Positions 1-11,423 of a stretch of 64,000 nucleotides of DNA are shown piece after piece. The notes beneath the pieces are model-generated. The model worked only from the letters and a program-made list of their open reading frames with translations. It was not told where the DNA came from and made no database searches. Position 1 is the first letter of the stretch; each line of letters opens with the position of its first letter. The stretch covers positions 744,001 to 808,000 of the forward strand of contig JAADJZ010000010.1 in assembly GCA_011032825.1 (NCBI GenBank). The letters are read 5' to 3'. A program made the translations under genes and the position numbers. The stretch is from Massariosphaeria phaeospora. Its lineage: Eukaryota; Ascomycota; Dothideomycetes; Pleosporales.

Positions 1-1117
1 ACCTACTCAGAACGGCACGGAGGTGCGAACTCACTCTCCGAATCCAGAGGGGAACCGTGGCATCGCGCTTCGTATATCGGATCGCTGAGTGACTGCCTTC
101 TGTTCGGATGACCAGTGTGTGTGCTACCCAGAGTGTGCTGGCCTACTCTACCAGGCTTTGCCCACTCTCGAGCTACTCTTGGCCTATGTTTCGGCTACGC
201 ATGCTTGAGGATTCACATCTTAGGCCCACTTCTCTTATGCTGTAGAATCTAGATACGTAGAGCTTGTGGATGATCTGACCAAGGCGCCCTGTTGACGGCG
301 TGGGAGATTGAGATTGGGATGACGCAGTGCCTATGACGTTCCGCCCATGAACGAGCATCTCTACGTCGCTCGCTTGGTGCAGCGTCTACGAGTTGGTTTT
401 TTAAGTCTTAGTGTCTAGGCTTTTTGTCTCCTCAAATCTTGCGTGTCTCTGTTACTGTTGAATCTAGCATCAAACTAATTCCCTCAAGTGCACTGACGAA
501 GCTACGCGGTATCTAGATCTACACACACGAAGTCGTGGTATGCATCTAGTCAGGATCTCTTGGAGTTGCTAATGTATGTAGTCTATGTGAAATAAATGGA
601 TAAATGCAGAAGGCACTCTCTATCATAGCATCTACGCTTTTCCATATTGATAGAGGTGGGTATGATGGAAAGAAAAATCAGTAAATATATTGGAGTTGCA
701 GTGCTGTACATATGCGTGTATTCGATTTTTCACTTTTCTCACCCAATCATCCAGCTGTATTATTTTCTCACGCTGTTTCTTTTGAGTTGAAATGTACGCC
801 TTTCTTTCGGCGTGCATGGTTGGGAAGATGTGAAAGAAGACGGCATGGCAGTATATGGATAGCTGGGTCGCACACTGGCTTCTGTGTAATGAATGCAAAT
901 CCACTTCGCATGTTAGGGATCTTCGGGTTGTTTTGGTCAAGGGTAGTTAAATGGCAGTGGGTTTAATCGGTGTAATTTAACATGACCGCATTATATTTGC
1001 AGATTCGGATTTTGTCTATCCGTGACGAGACAGCGCCTTTTCCTGCTGACTCTAGAGGCCGCCAAACGTGGCCTTTCTTTCGTAGAATGCATATCAACTC
1101 CTTCTTTTCACCAATCC
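1..1117. other. Intergenic, no gene recognised
   Basis: No open frame here looks like a conserved protein, and none combines good codon use with plausible splice sites. The right end is the 3' flank of the homoserine dehydrogenase gene. The left end may belong to a gene outside the window. Confidence 0.6.
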
Positions 1118-2289
1118 TTACTGTAGCAGCCGCAACACCTTAATCAGATCCCCTGTAACGCCCATGGCTGTCACTTCGCCACCCGCACCCGCACCCTGGA
1201 TGATCAATGGATTATCGCCGTAGCGCTCTGTGTAGAATGCGATGATGTTGTCGCTTCCCTTCAGCGCGGCGATAGGGTGGCTTGTGTCGAACTTCTCCAG
1301 TCCAACCTTCACTTCGCCCTTGGGCACATCCACACTGCCCACAAACCTCACCACTTTCCCCTCCTTCTCTGCCGCCGTCTTCAGCTCGTCCATCTGGTCG
1401 TCGAACTCCGGGAGCCGCGCCATGAACTCGTCGCCCGACGCCACTGCTTCCAGCTCCTTCGGGATGAGCGACTGCACAGGGAATGATGTGGGTGACTCTA
1501 CTTCCAGGCCCGCGAGACGCGCGAGAATGGTGAGTTTCCGCGCGACGTCGAGGCCGTTGAGGTCGTCGCGTGGATCGGGCTCGGTGAAGCCCTTGTCCTT
1601 TGCGGTCTTCACTTCTGCCGAGAATTTGCCGCCGCCGCCGGCGACGGGCTGGAACGAGTTGAACAGGAAGCTCATGGTGCCGCTGAAGACGCCCTCGATC
1701 TTGCGCACTTGGTCGCCTGTCTCGACGAGCTCTTTGAGCGCCGAGAGCACGGGGAGGCCGGCGCCGACGGACGACTCATGGAAGATGTAGCCGCCAGCGC
1801 CCGTGCCGTTGGAGGCGGCGCTGAAGATGTCGCGCCAGAGCTGGGACGTCGAGGAGAAGGCTTTTTTGTTGGGCGTTACGATTGAGATGCCCTTTCGTAG
1901 GAATAGGGGGTATGAGTCTGCGACATCTTGGTTCGACGTGTTGTCGATTAGGACTGCCTTGCCCGGGGCTTTTTCTAGATATGACGCGAGATCGGGAAGT
2001 GGGAGGGTTGGGCTTGTGGATGCTTCGAGGTCGGATTCCCAGTTGCCGAGGGGCTTGTAGTCGGCGTGGTAGACGGCTTTCTTGGATGTGCTGAGCCAGA
2101 CGAGGGAGAGGGTGGTAGGGGCGGATGGGGAGCGGGCGAGGTTGCTGGTGAGCTGGGAAAGCTGGGATAGGAAGCACTTGCCGACACCCCCGGCGCCTGG
2201 TGAATTTGTTAGCGATTCATCGGTAGCTGAATAAACTTAGGGAGTAGATTACCGATAACCGCAATGAAGACTTGTCGTGGGACAGGCAT
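1118..2289 (-). CDS. HOM6: Homoserine dehydrogenase
   Basis: NAD(P)-dependent homoserine dehydrogenase reduces aspartate semialdehyde to homoserine, the branch point to threonine, methionine and isoleucine, in the cytosol. There are two exons, 2289-2253 and 2196-1118, around a 56-nt intron (2252-2197, GTAATC...CAG), giving 371 residues, the usual fungal length. The intron splits the Rossmann motif GAGGVG (about residues 13-18), which is restored only by splicing; this fixes both the start and the junction. The catalytic half carries GTMSFLF (about 185-191) and the family signature DPRDDLNGLDVARKL (about 220-234). The C-terminus has the usual GAGAGGEVTAMGV segment. The gene diverges from the CCDC174-like gene with 271 bp between start codons. 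This is a monofunctional enzyme without a fused aspartate kinase, as in fungi generally. Confidence 0.95.
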
Positions 2290-2560
2290 GGTGAACAGCT
2301 GTAGAGAGGAAGAATTGTGGTTGTTTGATAAATTCAAGGAGCGTATTAAGACCAGAAAGCCGGCTTGAAAAAGTGCAAGACACAATTCTCAATTGCAGCC
2401 CCGTGGTCGCAAAACAATTCACCCCGCACGTGCCCTGCCAACGCCAAGCTCCGCACCTGCGGCCGACATCGCAAGCTGCACCACCGACATCACCGCGGCG
2501 CGCCATTCACAGACATCCCACGACCCCTTGCCCCGAATTATCACGACTCCGACCACCGCT
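2290..2560. promoter_or_regulatory. Divergent promoter region HOM6 / CCDC174-like
   Basis: These 271 bp separate the two outward-facing start codons, so the region must hold both promoters and 5' UTRs. No specific factor site was identified with confidence. Confidence 0.5.
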
Positions 2561-3595
2561 ATGGCCTCGAAAGACGCCCACCTATACGGGGAGCGCCCGG
2601 CATCGCGTACCAAATCCAAAAAGATATCCAGCTCCAGCGCCCTCGCCTTCTCGTCCACGCTCGGGAGCCTCATCAAAGCGTCCTCGTCCGATGCGACCAA
2701 ACCCGCCGCCGGCCGCGCGCGAGGAAAGAAGGAAGACATATTCGCGACGCATAACAAGAATGTGAAGAAGCGCGCGTTGAAAGACCTGGAGGACGCCGAG
2801 TTGGCCCAGAAACACCGCGGCCGCACCGCTGAAGAAAAGGGCGAGGATGTGGCCAACTACAAGCGCACCAAGCGCGTCATGGAGGAGAAGGCGCGACTGT
2901 ACAATGCGCTGAAGCGCGGCGACATTGAAGATCGCGAGGACAGATATGGCGTGGATTTCGACCTCAAGTGGAAGGCGCAGCAGGAGAAGGGCGACCAGGA
3001 CCGCGATTCATCGTCTGAGTCTGACGCCTCTGAAGAGGAGGAGCTCGTCGAGTATCTTGATGAGTTCGGTAGGACACGACAGGGCACGAGGGCGCAGGCG
3101 GCGCGAGAAGAGCGACGGCGAAAGGGGCAAGCAGCCGACGAGCCGGACCGCTTCACCGCCCGGCCCAGCATGCCTGAACAGATCATCTACGGCGACACGG
3201 TGCAGACCAACGCGTTCAACCCCGACGAAACCATCGCCCAACAAATTGCCGATCTCGCTGCGAAGCGCGACAAGGAACTCACGCCGCCGCCAGACGTGCA
3301 TTTTGACGGCCACCAGGAAGCACGACACCGGGGCACCGGCTTCTTCCACTTCTCCAAGGACGAAGAGGAGCGGCAGCAGCAGATGGCGAATCTGGAGCGC
3401 GAGAGGGCGGACACGGAGAAGGCGAGGGAGACGCGGAAACAGCAGATTGATGACCGCAAGAAAATAATCGCGGAGAAGAGGAAGAAGATCCAGCAGAAGA
3501 GATCGAAGGGGCAGGCAAACAAGTTTTTGGATGACTTGGGCGCGGAGTTATGGGGTGGGGCGGAGGAAGAGGGTGAGGTTGAGGGTAGCAAGTAA
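2561..3595 (+). CDS. CCDC174-like nuclear coiled-coil protein
   Basis: A single exon encodes 344 residues, starting at MASKDAHLYGE. The frame stays open upstream to 2393, but that part is low-complexity and overlaps the promoter, so the ATG at 2561 is preferred. Family hallmarks are KHRGRTAEEKGEDVANYK, YNALKRGD, DRYGVDFDLKW, the acidic linker ending in YLDEFGRTR, and GTGFFHFSKDEEERQQQM, followed by a long charged helix rich in Lys, Arg and Gln. These match the CCDC174 family (DUF4078-type region), nuclear proteins linked in animals to splicing or exon-junction factors. The fungal role is inferred. There is no membrane segment or signal peptide. Confidence 0.85.
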   Translation: MASKDAHLYGERPASRTKSKKISSSSALAFSSTLGSLIKASSSDATKPAAGRARGKKEDIFATHNKNVKKRALKDLEDAELAQKHRGRTAEEKGEDVANYKRTKRVMEEKARLYNALKRGDIEDREDRYGVDFDLKWKAQQEKGDQDRDSSSESDASEEEELVEYLDEFGRTRQGTRAQAAREERRRKGQAADEPDRFTARPSMPEQIIYGDTVQTNAFNPDETIAQQIADLAAKRDKELTPPPDVHFDGHQEARHRGTGFFHFSKDEEERQQQMANLERERADTEKARETRKQQIDDRKKIIAEKRKKIQQKRSKGQANKFLDDLGAELWGGAEEEGEVEGSK

Positions 3596-4100
3596 CCAAA
3601 AAACTACTCACTCGGTGTCGGATGAGGTACCCGGTGGGCAGCTTCCAGCTGCTCGGAATGAAGCATCATGATACCCCTTTTCTTTTACATGTCGCATTAT
3701 CTATCGGCCTAGCTACATATGAAATCGTCAAGGTCGCAGTAAGCTAGACAGCGAGAGGCCAGAACGGGGTATACTTAGAGGCCGAATAGTAGTGCCCTGA
3801 GTTGGCGGGTAGTAGAATAAAGTAAGTTAGGTACGTCAGTGCCATTTGCCTTCTATGAATGCGGCTAACTTGGAAAGGAGGCTATGAAATGTTTTCGCTA
3901 TTCACTTAGTATTTTATACCACTTTCACTAATATGACATTCGTATCATTTCTGGGCGCGGTCTGGCTGTCCTCCCGGCAACGAAATCTTCCACTTTTTAG
4001 TCTCTCACTGTATCAATAGTATTTCTAACAGCATATATCTTAACCACCACCTGCTCAACCAACACAATTCACCTACACAACACATTATCCCACCAACTGT
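3596..4100. other. Intergenic, 3' flank and next promoter
   Basis: No coding frame is supported. The last 80 bases are CA-rich and pyrimidine-biased, as expected of a leader just before the start codon at 4101. Confidence 0.5.
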
Positions 4101-5574
4101 ATGCTTCTTTCTGACATCATGCAAGCAGTAAAAGACTTCTTCTCGAAAACTCCCACCGGCAGTCCTTCCAAAACCACGATACCCAACATCGCTCAGCCCA
4201 CAGATGACGTACCAGGCACACCCACGGGAAGTCCACCAAAGCGCGCTCTGGGCGGCCCCTTCAGAACCATCGAAGGAGGTACGCTATCCAAACCTCCTAC
4301 TTCCAGCCGCAGCTGCTGGGACGCGGACGACGAAGAGTTCAACCCAAACATCTACAATGACCTGAGTCCATCGAAGACCATCCGAGGTAGTCCGTTTCGA
4401 TCAGCCCGTGGTACTAGCCCTTTGAAAGGCAGGAACCCCGTCAATGATCTCAGTTGCTGGGACGCTGACGATGATGAGTGGGACGACAGCGTCTACACGG
4501 ACTTGTGAGTGTTTGGATCCCCATTTGGTAAGTCGCTCAGCTGACAGTTTCTAGGAAAAAGAACGTCGAGACGTACAAGTCGACTTACGGTAGCTTCAAA
4601 CACTCTGGCGACCGCAAGCGCTACCGCCTTAACCCGGCGTTCAACCTAGGTCAAGACTCATATCGATCGTCAGCCGGCAGCTTCGACACCGTCCGCTCCG
4701 CAGCCTATGAAAATGATACAATCCGAGGAGAAACTCGAATCATCAATCCCGAGGAAGAAGAAGCCGCACTCAAGGCCGAAGAAGAGCTGCGTGACCAAGT
4801 CGAGGAACTCGCTGATGCTAACTGCAGCAACCCCATAGGCCCAGATCTCCATGATGAGGTGATGCAAAACATGTTTACAACTGGCTACGAAGAATTACCT
4901 CCATTCTATCCAGCCCGACACATGCACATCCTAGACTTGACCGCTTTCCAACAAGCCGAACAACCCCTTCTAGCCCACGCCCACCCCCGCCTCTGCGACG
5001 CCGTAGCCACAGTCTTGCACGAAGCAAATTCCGAGTCGTTGACCGACTTCCTCAACCCGAAGGCTACAACTTTCGAATGGCGTCGCGACATGGGTGTCTC
5101 GGGCACGAGGTGGGCAACCAAGCTATCCGTGGTCATTCGACGAGTTGGCAATGAAGTCCTAGTAAGTCACGTCCGACTTCTTTACACAACCCATCATGTA
5201 ACGTATTCTCTGACAACATCCAGGTCGGCACCTACCGCCCGCACGGCTTCCACTACACCTGGACGCACTACGTGCGCTCCACCATATCCTTCACGGGCAA
5301 ATGGACAGAAACATACGCCGGCATTGACAAAGGGCTATCGAGAGTTACCGGTGATGGACCGCAATGGGACGTGTTTGAGTTGAGGGATCCGCATGCTCGG
5401 GGTGTTGAGGACTTGGACCCGGAGGATCCCAAGTTCGCGTTGTTTGTGGGGAGAAAGTTGGCACGGTATTTGCTTGAAGAGGGTGTTTGGGAGGGCAGTG
5501 CGTGGGAGGTCGATGGGAAGAAGCAGGAAGGGCAAGGAGGCGGGGGCGAGTCGGGCCGTGGGCGGAGAGCTTAG
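4101..5574 (+). CDS. Unrecognised conserved-looking protein with duplicated SCWDADD motif
   Basis: Three exons are inferred: 4101-4504, 4555-5161 and 5224-5574. Introns of 50 nt (GTGAGT...TAG) and 62 nt (GTAAGT...CAG) keep one frame for 453 residues. The N-terminal third is disordered, with two copies of TPTGSP(S/P)K and two copies of SCWDADD(E/D)E followed by an acidic stretch and Y(N/T)DL. A Glu-rich helix (EEEEAALKAEEELRDQVEEL) comes next. The C-terminal part looks folded, with WRRDMGVSGTRWATKLSVVIRRVG, then TYRPHGFHYTWTHYVRSTISFTGKW, and DWE-like acidic patches; it ends in a Gly/Glu-rich tail. I do not recognise a family or function. There is no signal peptide or membrane helix. An alternative start is the Met at 4119. 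Confidence 0.8.
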
Positions 5575-6203
5575 ACTGTAGGTGTGAACGTGTAGACATG
5601 TAGACGGGTAGATGGGTGGACGAGAAGGATAGAGGACGAACATACACATAGCGCACGAAGACGCTAGTCAGGCCTACATAGTACAGAACGTCCTGTAACT
5701 AGACAATCCTCACCATAGCAAACCACCTCCACAAGCAGTCCATCAACCACGCAAGTCCCCCTAGCAAATCCTTTCTCGACAAAATCCGCACGCACCTCAC
5801 CACTACATCCACCAGCCCAGAATTGAGTAGTGGGAGGTAGCTTGATTATCTTGAGTTTCGAGCACGCAATCTAACAGCTCTTTTCAAACCAGCACAAGCT
5901 AGATAACTGAATCTAACACTTGCGCAATCCGTGCTATCATGTATATATAACTGAAGATAAAATCAACCCAGTATCTACAGCACAGAAGTGTAGACCTAGA
6001 CAGACCAATCAATAAAATCCCAGCCCATCCCGCACTAGCTTAGCACCAACCCCACCCGTCATCCTACCCCGCCCCACTCCGTTCGGCACACACGGCTTTC
6101 TAATATTGCCCCTTCCCCACCCACCCACTCTCGCCCTCGCCCACCTATTTTCCGCATACGATATATTCTCAACAATCCTCAAATACTGCATCAATCGAAA
6201 CAA
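5575..6203. other. Intergenic, no gene recognised
   Basis: This is the 3' flank of the preceding gene and the upstream flank of the tRNA. Only short unsupported frames occur. Around 6050-6150 the plus strand is C-rich and purine-poor. Confidence 0.5.
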
Positions 6204-6305
6204 GTCGCTTTAGCTCACTTGGGAGAGCGCCAGACTGAAGTTTCACTTCGGTTAGCAAGCCTGTGCGGTATCTGGAGGTACTGTGTTCGATCCACAGAAG
6301 CGACA
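6204..6305 (+). tRNA. tRNA-Phe(GAA) with intron
   Basis: The acceptor stem pairs gtcgctt (6204-6210) with aagcgac (6298-6304) over 7 perfect pairs, with discriminator A at 6305. The D arm closes with GCTC/GAGC. The anticodon stem is CCAGA/TCTGG, with anticodon GAA at 6237-6239. A 29-nt intron (6241-6269) sits after position 37, the canonical nuclear site. The T arm is CTGTG-TTCGATC-CACAG. The internal A and B boxes are intact. Confidence 0.95.
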
Positions 6306-6661
6306 ATTTTTTTGGGTGTGTTTTTTGATCGGGTGAAAGAGGGAAGGTGAGGTGGAGGGGATAGGTAGAGATAGGAGGAGGAGATGCCTGGTTGTTGCGG
6401 TTCTGGGTTTTTTTTTGGAGCTTTGGCTTGTGAGTCAGTAGTAGATGATTAGTAGGATTTAGTACATAAGCATCAAACAAAGGTAAAGCGGAGTATAGAG
6501 AGAAAAAGTAAGTCAGATTGTAGTTCTGCATAAGTTATGATTCGAAGGTAAAGATGGTCTGGTGTTGTATGTGTAGTTGATTAAGAGCGCGAAGGCTCCA
6601 TCCGCTGCGCGCATATATATAATAATACTAATTAATACAGAGAACAAACTATCATGCGCGT
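6306..6661. other. Spacer between tRNA-Phe and the ATG11 3' region
   Basis: No gene is supported. G- and T-rich tracts occur at 6307-6420, and AT-rich sequence with a TATATATA run lies near 6612. Confidence 0.4.
6307..6313 (+). terminator. Pol III terminator of tRNA-Phe
   Basis: A run of seven T begins two bases after the tRNA discriminator base, the standard RNA polymerase III stop signal. Confidence 0.85.
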
Positions 6662-6979
6662 TCACTTCTTCGCCTTTGAACTCTGATAACTAATATCGAC
6701 TTGGAAAAGACTATCCCAAAGACTACCCTTCCGCTCTCGGGGCGGTTTCTTGCTGGGGCTTGTACTCGCACTCGCACTCGCGCTCCAGGCTGCATCACTC
6801 TCATTCCTAGCCCCATTCGCGCCTCTGCCTTTACTCGGAGAAGCATTCGGCGTCGTCGCCGATCTCAACATACCGCTTCCACTTAGCGAGGGCGTCAGGA
6901 CGGGAGCATGCGCTTTACTGGGTGAATGCTCGCGCTCATGGGCGGCGTGATTTGGGTTCAGCATGATGCCCCCGGCCTG
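6662..6979 (-). CDS. Probable alternative C-terminal exon of ATG11 (or small separate ORF)
   Basis: This frame opens at 6979 with CAG GCC GGG. It runs through an internal Met (6964) to a stop at 6662, about 105 codons. It is Ser/Ala/Pro-rich and ends with a folded-looking tail containing KGSLWDSLFQVDISYQ. The base just before it is an excellent acceptor: CTGAC branch-like sequence and CCCAG at 6980-6981. Joining it to a GTGCGG donor at 7070 inside ATG11 keeps the ATG11 frame and replaces the last nine residues (VRKDLLWGP). Either ATG11 has two C-termini, or this is a small gene starting at 6964. The sequence alone does not decide. Confidence 0.4.
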   Translation of the reverse strand, partial: QAGGIMLNPNHAAHEREHSPSKAHAPVLTPSLSGSGMLRSATTPNASPSKGRGANGARNESDAAWSASASASTSPSKKPPRERKGSLWDSLFQVDISYQSSKAKK

Positions 6980-7040
6980 CTGGGTATGGTCAGCGTACTG
7001 TCGGGTGGAGGCGAGGGGAGCTTAGAATTACGGGCGCAAC

Positions 7041-10000
7041 CTAAGGTCCCCACAGCAGGTCTTTCCGCACCTCGTCCTGGCTCTCGTATGGCCTGTCCAC
7101 GGCACCCGCCGCACCACTTGCTTCGCTCTCTCGGAGATGGCTGGGTCCGGGGCCAGCGGCCGGGCTGCCACCTCGGGTTGCTGTGTTCGAGGTCGAGCCG
7201 GATTCGCCGCGTTCACCTGGCACAAGGACTTCGGTCGAATTGCGGTTCGCGACGCCGGGTACGCTGTTTTTGCTCGTTCCGCTGCTGCGGCGGCTGTCGA
7301 GGGACTTGCCTAGTGTTTTGGCCGGGTCGTTGGATGCCTTTTTCTTAGCGGGCTCCATGTGCCCTTGACCCGTGATGCGCGTGCTCGCGATTGTGGATTT
7401 GCCAAGGCCGGGTGTGCCTGGCGCACCTGGTTTCTCTTCGGTGGCGTCTAACAAGTACCATCGCAGACCGTCGGAGAGTTCGAAGGGGTTGTCGTCTTCG
7501 TAGGAAACAGCGCTGTTCGAAGCAATAGAGCGCTCATCCATCGATGCTCTTCCAGCACCATCGATGGCTCTGGACAAGTCAACGACGCGTTCCTCGACTT
7601 TGGAAATACGGGCTACGAGCCATTCCCTCCCGTGGAGTTTGTGAGAGTCTTGCTCGCGCAGAAAGTAGTGTGGAGCTCCGAAGTTGAAGGCGGCCCAAGG
7701 ACGAGTAGCCTGATTCCTCGTGGGTAGGAAGAGCGCTAGATCGCCTTCCTTGAATGTCCGGTAAGCAATCTTCTCATGTGCATCGGCCTGAAAACGGTGA
7801 GACTTGTCGCGATACGCACGAGCTTCCTTTTGCATTTTCCGTGCAGTATACTCCATGTCACGCATACGTTTTGAGACAGCCTCGGTGAACGTATCGATAT
7901 TGAGGCGATTGAGCGAGTCCATGAGGTCGTGGTACAGCTGATCCTCTTCTTCAGGCTTCGTGGCTTCGGCCCATTGAAGGAAAGCAAGCTCGGAATTTTC
8001 CTCGAGGTGGCGTTTGAGCGGAGTGGGAGACGTGGTTACCATGCTCCGAACCAGACTATTACCATCCATTACAGTGCTGTTGGTAATCTTGGATACGCGC
8101 TGGATCACCATGGCACCGTCTTCGTAGGTAATTACGAAACCGAGCGTTTCGAGAAGACGAACCAGTCTGTCGTGTTGTACGTAGAGGCGCTCACTTAATT
8201 CCTTCGCACGAAGCGAGCGCTGATGGCTTCGTGATGAATCAGCCTCTTCATATTTACTGAGTTTCTTCTGAAGACGCATGAGTTCCACATCGAGACTGTT
8301 GGCATGTGACCGGGACTCCGCGAGGTCGACATTCAGCCGTCGCACCTTGGCTTCTTCCTCCTCGACGCGCTTTCTCAAGGATTCTGACCCCGTTTCGCCT
8401 TCCGCGAACTTGTTACGCAGGTCGTGCAAATGTCCGCGCTCTTCCTCAAGCTCCTCAGTAATCGACCGGCTTTTGGCTTTTTCCGTTTGAAGTTTTTCAT
8501 GAAGAGACGCAACGTCGGCCTCTTCTTTACTCAACCGCAATTTGAGTTCAGTCTCTTGCTCTTGAGCCCTTGAGCGCGCTGTCTCATTCTCTGATTTAGC
8601 CATAGCTACTGCTTGCTTGAGCTCTTGCTGGTAGTTGAAGGACCTCAATGCCAGGCCCTCCAATTGTGATATCAGCGCAGACTGGTCCTCGGGGACATTC
8701 GTTTCAGGAGATAAGCGATTGAAAGCAACGGATAACGTCTCACGATGCTGGCTTTCTATCTCTTTGCGCCTGGCAAGATCGGCTTTGAGATCGGCGACCC
8801 GTTCATCCGCCTGCTGGATCTGCTCCGCGGCTTCTTTGCGAGCCTTATCAAGATCAGTAACGAGTTCTTGTATCTTCGTATCGACGCCACCACGTTCGTT
8901 GTCGCGACTCCCGAGAACGCGATCTAGCTCATCTTCCGCTTCTTCAATCTTGCTCTTGTAGTGCTGGATCTCCGCTTCTAGTGACTTTCGTTCATCCACG
9001 AACTCCTTCTGCTGCGCTTTCATGTTTTCCATGATATTGGTCTTGGTAGAAACTGCCTCTTCTAACTGATGTCTGAGCTCTGCATCTCCATCCTTGTTAG
9101 CTTGCGTCTCTTTCTCAAGACTGGCACGGATCTCTTTCTCTGCGGTCAGCTCTTGCTCTAATCTGAATATGCGGCGCTTGTCCTCCTGTCCTTGATTCGT
9201 CGAAAATCGCCGCGAAGATATAGAAGAGCGTCGAGAGAGCTCGTCTGGAAGGCGTGGAGAAGCTACCTCAGCAGTTGGTGTAGATGGGTCTGCAGGACTC
9301 TGGGGACCAAAGGATGGCATGCCTCCTCCGATGGAGAGTTTGCTATGATTTTGGCGGTGAACCAAGTCCTCCAATCTTCTGATCCGACTCTTAGAACCTT
9401 TCAATTCGTCTTCTAGTTTTGTATTCGCCTCCTTGAGCACCCGAAGCTCGTCATCCCCTCGGAGCATAAGTTGTGATCCTTTACCAAAAGCCGGTTCGTG
9501 AACGCTGCCCATCTTGAAGTTCTTCGCTCGCTTCACCTGTTGCTTAGTAGGCCGGTCGAGATCCTTGATAGCCTGCGTGAGTGCATCGGCTTCCGCGGTT
9601 TGTCCTTCTAATCCCTGAAGAATCCTCAGATATTCGTTCAAATCGTCTCGTGTAATAGTCGGCCAAGTATTCTTCTCCGGCTGGACATTCATTTCGAAAC
9701 CGAGCATGGTACCTTGCACGGCTTCAACATTGATAATGTCCGCGATAGGCTTTAGCCATCTCTTTCTTCGCCGCTCTTCCTCCTCCTGGAATGTTGCCAT
9801 TTCTTCCGCAAGGGATGAGGTGTCCTGTTCCATCTTGTCCATCCACTCACGTCGCCGGACGGCCTCCACTAAGAGTGTACCATAGATGTAGGGTAGCCTA
9901 CTGACTAGAGAGATCAGTTCGAAAGCGGAAACGCCCTCTGATGGAATGTTGATGGACTCGAGCTCTACACTAAGGCTTGAGATTATAGACTCGATGCTTG

Positions 10001-11152
10001 CAATGCCCCGCATACTGTCCACAGAGTTCTGGATCGCAAGGTTCTTCTGCTCTACAGATCGTCGTACCAAGTCGCTCATCTCAGAGCTGTATTCCTTGAT
10101 GGCTGGCAGAAAGTTCCGCGTGTGCAGCAGGGCCATCTTAGAGACCTGAGCTACCGACTTGGAGTTGGCTGGCAGGCCCATGACATGCTTACAGTCTGAC
10201 TCTACCTTCTTCGCCACTGCGTCGATCTCGTTGTAGAGTCGCATAGGTTCCTCTGTATCATCCACCAATGACCGACTCTGGCTTTGGCCCACGGCGCCCA
10301 CGAGCTCGTCATAATCGGCACCAATTTTCTCCAGCTGCAGTCCCATGCTACCGAGGCGTTTTCCAAAAGACTCGCGGACGCGCTTGCTCACGCTTGTAGC
10401 CTTCTTTACAGCATCAACATCGAGGAACTCCTGCAGTGTCGCGGTCCGATTCGCAGAAGTCCTCCCACCGGTCTGCGCCGACCGTACTTCTTTGGTTAGA
10501 AACTGCACAAAGTCCATCTTCGCGGGTATGGATCCAAGCTGTCCGAAGTCGGCGTCCAGCCTCTGGAGATTGTCCCCGGTTTCCTTCTCCACTCCTTCAA
10601 ACCACTCCTTGGCCGCTTGAAGCTTCTGTTCCAGGCCGCGGATGTGCGTGTCATGATTTCCAACAGCAATATGAGTTCCTTTTTCTATTGTCGCTTGTCC
10701 TGCAAAATGCTGCGAAGCTTCCTGAGACATAGCGCCCGACTTCTCCAGGATGGCAAAGGCCCAGTGGCGGCGGGCCTGGAAGAGCGTCTGCCATGCCTTC
10801 AAGTCGGTATGGCTGGAGAGGGTATCGGGAGGGTCGTCGGCCGAGAAGGGCTCCGGTAGGGCGAGTTCAGGGACAGCGAACTGGACGCCGGTGGAGAGCT
10901 CGCGGCTGTAGACGAAGATTTCTTTCTACGAGAGTCAGAATAGCACGAATAGAATACTCCAAGGAGGCTCACCTCAGTCAAGAGTGCCTGCAGCTTGACG
11001 TGCTTCCCGCGCGGCGTGAGGAGTACCTGCGCCTCCGGCAGGATCTCGGTAGCCCTCGAGATCCAGAGCTTCAGCGCATCGACCGAGTGGAAGCCGACGG
11101 GGTCGGCGTCGAGGCGCTGGCCCGTATGAGCTACAGCGATCTGCAGCGACAT
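7041..11152 (-). CDS. ATG11: Autophagy-related protein 11 (selective autophagy scaffold)
   Basis: ATG11 is the scaffold that gathers cargo receptors and the Atg1 kinase at the phagophore in selective autophagy such as pexophagy and mitophagy. Exon 1 (11152-10973) encodes exactly 60 residues beginning MSLQIAVAHTG. A 47-nt intron (10972-10926, GTGAGC...TAG) leads to a long exon 2 (10925-7041), giving 1354 residues. Very long coiled coils occupy the middle (heptad-rich Glu/Lys/Gln/Leu from roughly residue 550 to 960). The C-terminal ATG11 domain follows, with ERLYVQHDRLVRLLETLGF, GDLALFLPTRN, RPWAAFNFGAPHYFL and REWLVARI. The tail is Ser/Gly-rich and disordered, ending VRKDLLWGP. A spliced form using the exon at 6979-6662 is possible. 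The gene diverges from CENP-H with 271 bp between starts. Confidence 0.92.
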
Positions 11153-11423
11153 TCCGAACGGCCCTCCAGCTGCGCAGCGGCCTGCAGGTGTTGCGACCGG
11201 ACTATGGAGGAAGAAGGAGCTTTCGACCCGGAGGCGTGAGCGGTAGGCAAAAGTACTTGTAGGGCTCCGTACCCGGCGTACCGCTCGCGTGCATGCAGGG
11301 ATTCGCCGCACAGACCACTCCCACCTGGATACTTGATTCAAGATTGTGAAAGAGGCCATCAGATGCGCTTTCTTCACCGTCACCTACTCGTCGGCTTCTC
11401 CCCTAAGATCGACTGTCTCTGCC
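11153..11423. promoter_or_regulatory. Divergent promoter region ATG11 / CENP-H
   Basis: These 271 bp separate the two start codons and must carry both promoters and leaders. An upstream in-frame Met for the plus-strand gene (11346) exists, but its extension is not convincing. Confidence 0.5.
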
